This document shows positions 1-6,453 of a stretch of 7,561 bases of DNA, in pieces; the stretch's first letter is position 1; every line of letters begins with the position of its first letter. The position numbers and the translations under genes were made by a program. This DNA comes from Myxococcales bacterium (GTDB taxonomy: Bacteria; Myxococcota; Polyangia; Polyangiales; Polyangiaceae). The stretch covers positions 1 through 7,561 of the forward strand of contig JAGQIY010000847.1 of assembly GCA_020430865.1 (NCBI GenBank). Reading direction: 5' to 3'. Under the pieces are notes generated by a model. That model was given only the letters and a program-made list of their open reading frames with translations, was not told the DNA's origin and ran no database searches.

Positions 1-1
1 A

Positions 2-1207
2 GCCTCGCTCGACGCCAGCGATCATCGCGCGCTGGCGAGGCGCATGGGCCTGTTTCACCAGGAGCCCAGCGCTCCCGGCATGGTGTTCTGGCACCCCGCT
101 GGGTGGCAGCTGTACCGCGCCCTCGAAGGCTTCGTGCGCCGAGTCATGGAGCGCGACGGCTACGCCGAGGTGCGTTCACCTCAGCTGATGCGGCGCGCGG
201 TATGGGAAGCCAGCGGTCACTGGGCGCATTTCCGTGAGAATATGTTCTGCCTTGGCGACAGTGACGCCCCCGACGAGTCGGCCCTGAAGCCCGTGAGTTG
301 CCCCGGGCACCTGTCGGTGTTCAAGGCGATGGTGCCGTCGTATCGGGATCTGCCGCTCAGGCTCTCGGAGTTCGGCCTGGTGCATCGCGACGAGGCGGGA
401 GGCGCGTTGCAGGGGTTGCTTCGCTTGCGCCAGTTCACACAGGACGACGGCCACATCCTGTGCGCGCCGGAGCAGGCCGAGTCCGAGGTCGAGCGCTTCC
501 TGAGCGGTGTCTTGCCGTTCTATCGCGCCTGCGGCTTCGAGGAGCTCGCGGTGGCGCTCTCCACACGGCCTCCGGATCGAGCGGGCAGTGACGCGGAGTG
601 GGACCAGGGTGAGGCACTGCTCGCGCGCGTGCTCGATCGCCTGGGCTGGAAGTACGTGGTGCAGCCAGGAGCCGGCGCCTTCTACGGGCCGAAGCTCGAG
701 TTCGGCATGCGCGATCGCCAGGGGCGCGAGTGGCAGTGCGGCACAATCCAGTTCGATCTGTTCATGCCGAGTCGCTTCGGCGTGGCCTACGTGGCGAGCG
801 ATGGTTCGCGCCAGCGCCCGGTGATGCTGCATCGAGCGCTGTGCGGGAGCCTCGAGCGCTTCCTCGGCATCCTGCTCGAGCACCACGCCGGGCGACTGCC
901 GCTGTGGTTGGCGCCGCGGCAGGTTCGGGTGTTGCCGATCTCCGAGGCTCAGGGGGAAGCGGCGCAGGGGCTGGCGCGTGAGCTACGGGCACGATGTATC
1001 CGCGTGGATGTGGACCTGTCCGCGGAGAGCCTAGGTCGTCGCGTCGCGCTGGCGCACGAGGCCGGGGTCGCGGAGCTGGTCGTGCTGGGGGCCCGGGAGG
1101 TCGCCGAGGACAAGGTCGCGCTGCGCTCCGGTGCCGAGCAGCGCGTTCTGTCCCGGCAAGAGTTCCTCGAGGAAATAAGCCGCCGCGGAGCGTTGCCGGA
1201 GCTCTGA
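2..1207 (+). CDS. thrS: Threonyl-tRNA synthetase, catalytic core and anticodon-binding domain (5' partial)
   Basis: Class II aminoacyl-tRNA synthetase that charges tRNA-Thr with threonine in the cytoplasm. The frame is open from base 2, and the residues before the first ATG (base 44) already match the start of the ThrRS core (DHRALARRMGLF), so the true start lies upstream of the window. Numbered from Met44, motif 1 lies at about 41-67, motif 2 at about 114-138 (HRDE, then FTQDDGH) and motif 3 at about 263-275 (HRALCGSLERF). The three zinc ligands that recognise threonine are present: Cys86 (SCPGH), His137 (DDGH) and His263 (MLHR). The anticodon-binding domain follows from about residue 285 to the end. 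About 400 residues are visible against about 640 in Escherichia coli, so the TGS and editing domains are either outside the window or absent. Where most bacteria have MNCPGH this protein has VSCPGH. No infC follows, unlike many housekeeping thrS loci, so a second ThrRS copy is possible. Family assignment is very sure; paralogue status is inference. Confidence 0.95.
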   Translation, partial: ASLDASDHRALARRMGLFHQEPSAPGMVFWHPAGWQLYRALEGFVRRVMERDGYAEVRSPQLMRRAVWEASGHWAHFRENMFCLGDSDAPDESALKPVSCPGHLSVFKAMVPSYRDLPLRLSEFGLVHRDEAGGALQGLLRLRQFTQDDGHILCAPEQAESEVERFLSGVLPFYRACGFEELAVALSTRPPDRAGSDAEWDQGEALLARVLDRLGWKYVVQPGAGAFYGPKLEFGMRDRQGREWQCGTIQFDLFMPSRFGVAYVASDGSRQRPVMLHRALCGSLERFLGILLEHHAGRLPLWLAPRQVRVLPISEAQGEAAQGLARELRARCIRVDVDLSAESLGRRVALAHEAGVAELVVLGAREVAEDKVALRSGAEQRVLSRQEFLEEISRRGALPEL

Positions 1208-1214
1208 GATCTGG

Positions 1215-1250
1215 GGGTGAGGGATGCGCCGCGGGTCGCGTCCCTCACTC
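1215..1250. terminator. Hairpin between convergent genes, probable bidirectional terminator
   Basis: Bases 1215-1228 can pair with 1237-1250 around an 8-nt loop. This gives a 14-bp stem with two G-U wobbles, including a perfect 8-bp core (GTGAGGGA at 1217-1224 with TCCCTCAC at 1241-1248). It starts 8 nt after the thrS stop codon and covers the stop and last codon of the oppositely oriented lipoprotein gene. No real U-tract follows on either strand; the + side is only C/T-rich. The hairpin and its position between convergent genes are seen directly. Its terminator role is inferred. Confidence 0.6.
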
Positions 1251-1496
1251 CGTCTCCTCCTCGTGTTCTGCGCTCTCGCAGTCCTCATGCCCCGGCTTGC
1301 CCTTGACCACGCGATTTCCGTACTGGGGTGGCGGGCAGGTGTGCACCGGAGCTGATTTCTTGCCGGGCGTGGTCTGCTTTTCGCTGAGCGGTTGTTCGCG
1401 GGGCGGTGGCTTCGGCGCAGGGCGCTGCGTGCTGCAGGCGGCGAGGAACAGGCCCACGGTGGGTGCGATGCGGATCCAGAGTCGAAGGTGAGCCAT
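1245..1496 (-). CDS. Small putative lipoprotein, function unknown
   Basis: An 83-residue protein starting MAHLRLWIRIAPTVG. The N-terminus has Arg5 and Arg9, a short hydrophobic stretch (about residues 10-20) and a lipobox LAAC with Cys21 as the likely lipidated residue, so it should be exported and anchored in a membrane. The mature part is short, hydrophilic and Pro/Lys-rich (RPAPKPPP near 25-32). It has two further cysteines (Cys54, Cys73) that could form a disulfide, and an acidic tail (EHEEETE). No enzyme or binding domain is recognised. The gene lies 41 nt downstream of the alcohol dehydrogenase on the same strand, so co-transcription is plausible. The start was chosen because it gives a complete signal peptide; no convincing Shine-Dalgarno precedes it. 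Its last codons lie in the hairpin shared with thrS. The frame stays open further upstream into the dehydrogenase gene, but that part does not look like protein. Confidence 0.65.
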   Translation of the reverse strand: MAHLRLWIRIAPTVGLFLAACSTQRPAPKPPPREQPLSEKQTTPGKKSAPVHTCPPPQYGNRVVKGKPGHEDCESAEHEEETE

Positions 1497-1537
1497 CGGG
1501 GGCGAGTCTAGCAGGCGTCGTCCGCGCATCCACCGAC

Positions 1538-2551
1538 TCAACTTCGGGGCACGACCACCGCGGCGCCTCGGATGGCGTCGTGCTTCAGATCCATCAGCGC
1601 TCGCGCGGCCTGTTCGAGGGGGTAGGTGCGAACACTGGTCGAGACACCGACTCGGGCCGCTTCCTCGAAGAAACGTCGTCCGTCTTCGCGGGTGTTGTTG
1701 GTCACCGAGAGGATGGTCCGCTCCTGGTACAGCTTCGCGTAGTCGAGGCTGGGGATCGGGCTCATGTGGATGCCTCCGAGCACCAGCACGCCGCCGCGAT
1801 CCAGCGCGCTCAGCGCTGGCGGAACCAGCTCTCCCGCGGGTGCGAAGATGATGCTCGCATCGAGGGGAGTCGGCGGCTCGTCGCTCGCGCCTCCCACCCA
1901 CTCGGCGCCGAGCTCCGCCGCCAGCTTCTGATGGCGCGCTTGGTCACGAGTGCAGACGAAGACGCGCGCCCCCCGCGCTCGGGCGATCTGGATCGCGATG
2001 TGTCCTGCGGCGCCGAAGCCGTAGATCCCGAGCCGCGCGCCATCCCAGCGCCCTTCGAGGCCAGTGCGAGCGAGGCAGCGATAGCCGATGATGCCGGCGC
2101 AGAGCAGGGGCGCTGCGTGGACGGCGGAGAGCGAATCCGGGATCGGGTAGGCGAATCCAGGGGCCGCGGTCACGAACTCGGCGAAGCCGCCGTCGCGCGT
2201 CCAACCGGTGAACTCCGGAGTCAGGCAGAGGTTCTCGCGCTCGCTGCTGCAGAAGCGACAGTCGCCGCACGTATCCCCGAGCCAGCCGAGACCCACACGC
2301 TCACCAACCTTCGGCCCAGCTCCGTCGCGAGCGGCGGTCACCACGCGTCCGACGACCTGGTGTCCGGGAATGACGGGCGAGCGGCGAACCTCGAGATCCC
2401 CTTCGGTGACGTGGAGGTCGGTGCGGCAGACACCGCAAGCCTCGACCTGGACGAGGATCTCTCCAGGTCGTGGTTCTGGCGTTGGGACTTCGAGGAGCTC
2501 CAGGCGGTCGAGCGCGATCGGGCCTGGCTCACGCAGGATGGCGGCGAGCAT
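1538..2551 (-). CDS. Zinc-dependent alcohol dehydrogenase, medium-chain (MDR) family
   Basis: A 337-residue cytoplasmic oxidoreductase that should interconvert an alcohol and an aldehyde or ketone with NAD(P). The N-terminal GroES-like domain carries the catalytic zinc ligands Cys42 (CGVCRTDLH), His64 (PGHQVVG) and Cys151 (LLCAG). The structural zinc site is complete: Cys95, Cys98, Cys101 and Cys109. The Rossmann domain follows, with GFGAAG at 178-183. The end of the second strand reads VCTRD with no acidic residue at the usual NAD-selecting place, which hints at NADP, though weakly. Where many relatives have GHE next to the zinc this one has GHQ, as I recall for the TIGR02822-like subgroup. 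The ATG at 2551 was chosen because homologues begin at [12 protein letters not shown]. An in-frame ATG at 2635 would add 28 residues unlike the family and would run through a palindrome. It is divergent from the acs-pdh operon, and the lipoprotein gene follows 41 nt downstream. The substrate cannot be told from sequence. Confidence 0.9.
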   Translation of the reverse strand: MLAAILREPGPIALDRLELLEVPTPEPRPGEILVQVEACGVCRTDLHVTEGDLEVRRSPVIPGHQVVGRVVTAARDGAGPKVGERVGLGWLGDTCGDCRFCSSERENLCLTPEFTGWTRDGGFAEFVTAAPGFAYPIPDSLSAVHAAPLLCAGIIGYRCLARTGLEGRWDGARLGIYGFGAAGHIAIQIARARGARVFVCTRDQARHQKLAAELGAEWVGGASDEPPTPLDASIIFAPAGELVPPALSALDRGGVLVLGGIHMSPIPSLDYAKLYQERTILSVTNNTREDGRRFFEEAARVGVSTSVRTYPLEQAARALMDLKHDAIRGAAVVVPRS

Positions 2552-2744
2552 TGCGTAGTGTTTCCAGGTTTGAAGTGGAGGATCGCACCTTGGTGCGACG
2601 GACCTCAGCCTAGCGCCGACGAGCGCGGCATGCATGAGCCACGATCGGCTCCCTCGTTGCTCCGCGGAAGCGCCGGCAACATTTGGACGACCCGATGCGG
2701 CCTGGTACGTGGCTTGCTTACCTCGCGGCGTGGCAGCAGACGGA
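2552..2744. promoter_or_regulatory. Divergent intergenic region between the alcohol dehydrogenase and the acs-pdh operon
   Basis: If acsA starts at GTG 2745, these 193 bases separate two divergent genes and must hold both promoters. The stretch has a visibly lower third-position G/C pattern when read in the acsA frame (TTA, ACA, TTT and GGA codons), which fits non-coding DNA. Visible elements are the palindrome at 2583-2598 and an 8-bp palindrome CATGCATG at 2629-2636. TTGGAC at 2683-2688 could be a -35 box toward acsA, but the matching -10 position (TACGTG, 2706-2711) is poor. No firm promoter is called. Confidence 0.5.
2583..2598. promoter_or_regulatory. 16-bp palindrome, candidate operator
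   Basis: TCGCACC and GGTGCGA are perfect inverted arms of 7 bp separated by TT. The element lies 31 bp upstream of the alcohol dehydrogenase ATG and about 150 bp upstream of the preferred acsA start. The size and symmetry suit a homodimeric repressor or activator. As RNA it could also fold into a short hairpin (6-bp stem, 4-nt loop) in the dehydrogenase leader. The symmetry is seen directly; the role is inferred. Confidence 0.4.
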
Positions 2745-4496
2745 GTGATACGAAAAGCGGGCGCAGCTCCTGGGCTGCAGCCGAATTTGCGGGACTACGA
2801 CTCGGCGCGCGCAGGGTTTTCCTGGGATGAGGCTCGAGGAGCGCTGGAGGGTCTGCCCGGAGGCGGCCTGAACATCGCTCATGAGGCGCTGGATCGCCAT
2901 GTCGCCGCCGGACGCGGGGAACACATCGCGCTGCGCTGGCTCGGCAAGGCCGGAGAGCAGCGCGACTTCAGCTATGCGGATCTAGCCCGGCGCACCAATC
3001 AGTTCGCGAACGCGCTCTCGGAGCTCGGGATCCAAGCCGGGGAACGGGTCTACGCTCTCTGCGGACGCGTGCCCGAGCTGTACGTCACGGCGCTCGGGAC
3101 CCTGAAGCGGCAGGCGGTGTTCTGTCCTCTGTTCAGCGCGTTCGGCCCCGAGCCGATCCGGGCGCGTCTCGAGATCGGTGATGGGCGCGTACTGGTCACC
3201 ACCGAGGGCCTGTACCGACGCAAGGTGGCCGCGATTCGCGAAGCGTTGCCCAAGCTCGAGTACGTGATCCTGGTGGACGCCGAGGGAGCTCCCGAGGGCA
3301 CGCTGGCCTGGGGCGCGCTGGTGGACACCCAGAGCGCGGAGCTCGAGATCCAGGCAACGGATCCGGAGAGCATGGCGCTCCTGCATTTCACCAGTGGAAC
3401 CACCGGCGCGCCCAAGGGCGTCGTGCACGTTCATCAGGCCGTGGTGATGCATCACCTGACGGGCCTCCTGGCGCTCGATCTGCACCCAGAGGACGTCTTC
3501 TGGTGCACCGCCGACCCTGGCTGGGTCACCGGCACGTCCTACGGCATCATCGCGCCGCTCACCTCGGGCGTGACGCTGATCGTCGACGAGGCGGAGTTCG
3601 ACGCGGAGCGCTGGTACCGTATCCTCGAGGAACAGAAGGTTAGCGTCTGGTACTCGGCGCCGACGGCGATCCGCATGTTGATGAAGGTCGGCGCCGAGGT
3701 GGCACGGAGGTATGATCTCTCCAGGGTGCGCTTCATGGCCAGCGTCGGCGAGCCGCTGAATCCAGAGGCGGTGATCTGGAGCAATCAGACCTTCGGCCAG
3801 CCGTTCCACGACAACTGGTGGCAAACCGAGACCGGCGGCATCATGATCGCCAACTACCGCTCCATGGATGTGCGCCCTGGATCCATGGGGAAGCCAATGC
3901 CAGGGATCGAGGCGGCCATCGTGCGCGTCGAAGGCGAGGGAGCGGCGCGCGAAGCGCGAGTCATCCAGGAGCCGGGGGTCGAAGGCGAGCTGGCGCTGCG
4001 GCCGGGGTGGCCCAGCATGTTTCGCGGCTATCTGCACAACCCCGAGCGCTACGCCAAGGCGTTCGTGGACGGCTGGTACCTGAGCGGCGACCTGGCGAAG
4101 CGGGACGCCGACGGCTACTTCTGGTTCGTCGGGCGCGCCGACGACCTGATCAAGACGGCGGGTCACTTGATCGGACCATTCGAGGTGGAGAGTGCCTTGA
4201 TGGAGCACCCCGCCGTCGCGGAGGCAGGAGTCATCGGTAAGCCGGATCCGGTCGCCATGGAGATCGTCAAGGCGTTCGTCGCCCTCAAGCCCGGATACGA
4301 GCCGGGCGAGGCGCTGCTGCGAGAGCTGATCGGTCACGCGCGGAAGCGCCTGGGGGCCGCCGTGGCACCCAGGGAGATCGAGTTCACGACGGGGCTACCC
4401 AAGACCCGCAGCGGGAAGATCATGCGCCGGCTGCTCAAGGCGCGTGAGCTGGGGCTACCCGAAGGAGATACGTCCACCTTGGAGGGCAACACATGA
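2745..4496 (+). CDS. acsA: Acetate-CoA ligase (AMP-forming), AcsA type
   Basis: ANL-superfamily enzyme expected to activate acetate with ATP to acetyl-AMP and transfer the acetyl group to CoA. With the GTG start at 2745 it has 583 residues, close to the 572 of Bacillus subtilis AcsA as I recall it, and the stretch before NLRDYD then has the same length. An in-frame ATG at 2634 would add 37 residues that look non-coding. Motifs: A3 P-loop [10 protein letters not shown] (216-225); TADPGWVTG (255-263); A5 WWQTETGG (358-365) with the Trp pair that limits the pocket to short acids; A7 YLSGD (445-449); A8 near 463-482; and A10 [11 protein letters not shown] (552-562) with catalytic Lys558, the usual target of Pat/AcuA lysine acetylation. 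The A8 segment reads [10 protein letters not shown]: Leu475 stands where relatives have Arg (GHRLG or GERVG). It is the first gene of the operon, and its stop overlaps the pdhA start by 4 nt (ATGA). Family assignment is sure; acetate as substrate is likely. Confidence 0.92.
   Translation: MIRKAGAAPGLQPNLRDYDSARAGFSWDEARGALEGLPGGGLNIAHEALDRHVAAGRGEHIALRWLGKAGEQRDFSYADLARRTNQFANALSELGIQAGERVYALCGRVPELYVTALGTLKRQAVFCPLFSAFGPEPIRARLEIGDGRVLVTTEGLYRRKVAAIREALPKLEYVILVDAEGAPEGTLAWGALVDTQSAELEIQATDPESMALLHFTSGTTGAPKGVVHVHQAVVMHHLTGLLALDLHPEDVFWCTADPGWVTGTSYGIIAPLTSGVTLIVDEAEFDAERWYRILEEQKVSVWYSAPTAIRMLMKVGAEVARRYDLSRVRFMASVGEPLNPEAVIWSNQTFGQPFHDNWWQTETGGIMIANYRSMDVRPGSMGKPMPGIEAAIVRVEGEGAAREARVIQEPGVEGELALRPGWPSMFRGYLHNPERYAKAFVDGWYLSGDLAKRDADGYFWFVGRADDLIKTAGHLIGPFEVESALMEHPAVAEAGVIGKPDPVAMEIVKAFVALKPGYEPGEALLRELIGHARKRLGAAVAPREIEFTTGLPKTRSGKIMRRLLKARELGLPEGDTSTLEGNT
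4481..4486 (+). promoter_or_regulatory. Ribosome binding site of pdhA
   Basis: GGAGGG lies inside the last codons of acsA, 6 nt before the ATG at 4493. This strong, well-spaced Shine-Dalgarno fixes the pdhA start within the ATGA overlap. Confidence 0.75.
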
Positions 4497-5473
4497 CGGA
4501 CGCCAAACGACACGGTCTCGGACTCTTGCGGCAGCTGATCCTGGTGCGCCGCTTCGAAGAAAAATGCGCCGAGATGTACTCCCTCGGCAAGATCCGCGGC
4601 TTCCTGCATCTGTACATCGGTGAAGAGGCCGTGGCGGTGGGGGCGATGAACGGCCTCGCTCCGGAAGACAACGTGGTGGCCACCTATCGTGAGCACGGCC
4701 ACGCGCTGCTCCGAGGCACCTCTCCCGAGGCGGTGATGGCGGAGATGTTCGGCAAGCAAAATGGCTGCAGTCGCGGCAGAGGTGGTTCGATGCACCTCTT
4801 CGACGTGGAGCACCGCCTGTACGGCGGCCACGCCATCGTCGGTGGTGGGCTTCCGGTGGCCGTGGGGCTCGCCCTCGCGGACAAGCTTCGAGGCCGCAAG
4901 GCACTCACGGCCTGCTTCTTTGGCGATGGAGCGGTGGACGAGGGTGAGTTTCACGAGTCCCTCAACCTGGCAGCGCTGTGGAAGCTACCGGTGCTGTTCG
5001 TGTGCGAGAACAACCGCTACGCCATGGGGACCGCGCTCGAGCGTCACGAGTCGGTGACCGATCTGAGCCGCAAGCCCGCGGCGTACGGCATCTCCGCCGA
5101 GCACGTCGACGGCATGTCCGTGCGCGCGGTCGAGCAAGCGGTGAGAAGGGTCGCGGAGCGCGTGCGTGAGGAGCAGCGACCGTACTTCCTCGAGGTCATG
5201 ACCTATCGCTTCCGCGCGCACTCGATGTACGACGCAGAGCTGTATCGCGACAAGGCGGAGGTGGAGGACTGGAAGAGCCACCACGACCCGATCGCGGGCT
5301 TCATCGCGGAGCTGCGCGCGGAGGATGTGCTCAGCGACGCGGAACTTGCCGACATCGAGGCCGACGTCGCGCGGGCTGTCGAGGCGGCGGTGCGTGCCGC
5401 GGAGGAAGGGCCGCTCGAGCCGGTCGCGGATCTGCTCAAGGATGTCTACACCGAACAGCAGGGGCTGGCATGA
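4493..5473 (+). CDS. pdhA: Pyruvate dehydrogenase E1 component, alpha subunit
   Basis: A 326-residue thiamine-diphosphate enzyme subunit that, with the beta chain encoded next, decarboxylates a 2-oxoacid (most likely pyruvate) and reductively acetylates E2. The thiamine-diphosphate/Mg motif runs from GDG at 144-146 to ENN at 172-174. Other family marks are [10 protein letters not shown] (41-50), YREHGH (65-70), GGSMHLF (97-103), YGGHAIVGG (110-118) and ENNRYAMGT (172-180). These resemble pyruvate-type E1-alpha more than acetoin or branched-chain types. The active-site loop near 237-252 reads [12 protein letters not shown] where PDH usually has RGHSMSDP...YR, so Gly, Ser and Pro are replaced by Ala, Tyr and Ala. 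Length is normal for a two-chain (alpha2beta2) E1. The start overlaps the acsA stop by 4 nt and has a strong Shine-Dalgarno, so translation is probably coupled. An acetoin dehydrogenase (AcoA) role is less likely but not excluded. Confidence 0.92.
   Translation: MTDAKRHGLGLLRQLILVRRFEEKCAEMYSLGKIRGFLHLYIGEEAVAVGAMNGLAPEDNVVATYREHGHALLRGTSPEAVMAEMFGKQNGCSRGRGGSMHLFDVEHRLYGGHAIVGGGLPVAVGLALADKLRGRKALTACFFGDGAVDEGEFHESLNLAALWKLPVLFVCENNRYAMGTALERHESVTDLSRKPAAYGISAEHVDGMSVRAVEQAVRRVAERVREEQRPYFLEVMTYRFRAHSMYDAELYRDKAEVEDWKSHHDPIAGFIAELRAEDVLSDAELADIEADVARAVEAAVRAAEEGPLEPVADLLKDVYTEQQGLA
5460..5464 (+). promoter_or_regulatory. Ribosome binding site of pdhB
   Basis: AGGGG lies 5 nt before the ATG at 5470, inside the end of pdhA. 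It is a moderate Shine-Dalgarno that supports a start in the ATGA overlap. Confidence 0.55.
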
Positions 5474-6453
5474 CGACGAAGACTTACCGTGAGGCAATGC
5501 ACGACGCGCTGGAACGCGCCTTGCACGAGGATCCGCGGGTGTTTCTGATGGGCGAGGACGTGGGCCGCTATGGTGGCGCCTACGGAGTCAGCAAGGGCCT
5601 GCTCGCCGAGTTCGGACCCGAGCGCATTCGCGACACGCCGCTATGCGAGTCGACCTTCGTGGGGGCCGGGATTGGCGCGGCGCTGGGCGGCATGCGGCCC
5701 ATCGTCGAGGTGATGACCGTCAACTTCAGCTTGCTGGCCCTGGATCAGGTCGTGAACAATGCGGCCACGCTGCGGCACATGTCTGGTGGGCAGCTCAGCG
5801 TGCCCCTGGTGGTGCGCATGGCGACCGGTGGCGGCAAGCAACTGGCCGCGCAGCACAGCCACAGCCTCGAGGGTTGGTACGCTCACGTTCCCGGGATCAA
5901 GGTGCTCAGTCCGGCGACGCCCCAGGATGCTTACGGCATGCTGTTCGCTGCGCTGCAGGATCCGGACCCCGTGTTCATTTTCGAACACCAGCTGCTGTAT
6001 GCGACCGAAGGAGAGCTGGATGTCGACGCGCCGTTGCCGCGCATCGGCGAGGCGAAGGTGGTGCGCGAGGGCGACCAGATCAGCCTGATTACGTACGGCG
6101 GGTCGCTCCACAAGTGCCTGACAGCGGCGGCGGAGCTGGAACGCTCTGGAATCCGCGCGGAGGTGCTCGACTTGCGGAGCCTGCGTCCGCTGGACCTCGA
6201 CGCGATCCTGGCCACGGTCTCCAAGACCCATCGCGCGGTGATCGTCGACGAAGGCTGGAAGACGGGCAGCCTGGCGGGGGAGGTCGCGGCGATCCTCGCC
6301 GAGCGGGCGCTGTACGAGCTCGACGCGCCGGTGCTCCGGGTTTGTTCCGAGGAGGTGCCCATCCCCTACGCAAAGCACCTCGAGGACGAGGCGCTACCTC
6401 AGGTTTCGGACATAGTTATTGCCGTGCGGCAAAGTTTGGAGGGTCGTGGCTGA
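5470..6453 (+). CDS. pdhB: Pyruvate dehydrogenase E1 component, beta subunit
   Basis: A 327-residue partner of the E1-alpha chain; together they form the alpha2beta2 decarboxylase of the complex. The N-terminal pyrimidine-binding domain shows [10 protein letters not shown] (27-36) and Glu60 in DTPLCES, the position of the glutamate that activates thiamine diphosphate. The family usually reads TPISE there, so the neighbours are atypical. AAQHSHS (126-132) carries His129, matching the conserved active-site His of the family (AAQHSQ in human PDHB). The C-terminal transketolase-like domain shows [11 protein letters not shown] (232-242) and DEGWKTG (260-266). There is no N-terminal lipoyl domain, unlike the alphaproteobacterial PdhB form. 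The gene overlaps pdhA by 4 nt (ATGA) and the E2 gene by 8 nt, so equal expression of the chains is likely. Family assignment is sure; the exact oxoacid is inferred from the alpha chain. Confidence 0.93.
   Translation: MTTKTYREAMHDALERALHEDPRVFLMGEDVGRYGGAYGVSKGLLAEFGPERIRDTPLCESTFVGAGIGAALGGMRPIVEVMTVNFSLLALDQVVNNAATLRHMSGGQLSVPLVVRMATGGGKQLAAQHSHSLEGWYAHVPGIKVLSPATPQDAYGMLFAALQDPDPVFIFEHQLLYATEGELDVDAPLPRIGEAKVVREGDQISLITYGGSLHKCLTAAAELERSGIRAEVLDLRSLRPLDLDAILATVSKTHRAVIVDEGWKTGSLAGEVAAILAERALYELDAPVLRVCSEEVPIPYAKHLEDEALPQVSDIVIAVRQSLEGRG
6438..6443 (+). promoter_or_regulatory. Ribosome binding site of the E2 gene, unusually close
   Basis: GGAGGG lies only 2 nt before the GTG at 6446. The next in-frame starts (TTG 6458, ATG 6461) are 14 and 17 nt away, which is too far. 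Homology favours the GTG, since E2 proteins typically begin M-A-x-F-x-M-P-x-L-G. The tight spacing suggests that initiation depends on ribosomes finishing pdhB, whose stop lies within the overlap. Confidence 0.5.

Noticed and set aside
2629..2636. CATGCATG palindrome
   Set aside because: Eight bases of symmetry are expected by chance at this scale, and nothing ties it to a regulator.
2683..2711. Sigma-70-like promoter TTGGAC ... TACGTG ahead of acsA
   Set aside because: The -35 box is fair, but the -10 box matches poorly and chance matches of this quality are frequent, so it is not called as a feature.
1406..2830. Long open frame on the + strand across the alcohol dehydrogenase gene (474 codons)
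   Set aside because: It is antisense to a gene with complete zinc and Rossmann motifs. The protein is low-complexity Arg/Glu/Ala-rich with no recognisable motif, a common artefact of high-GC codon bias.
2982..4337. Long open frame on the - strand across acsA (451 codons)
   Set aside because: It lies entirely inside a clear AcsA gene on the other strand. Its His/Arg/Asp/Leu-rich translation shows no family motif, so it is a mirror of GC-rich codon usage.
5641..6378. Open frame on the - strand across pdhB (245 codons)
   Set aside because: It is the antisense shadow of a motif-complete E1-beta gene, with no motif or start signal of its own.
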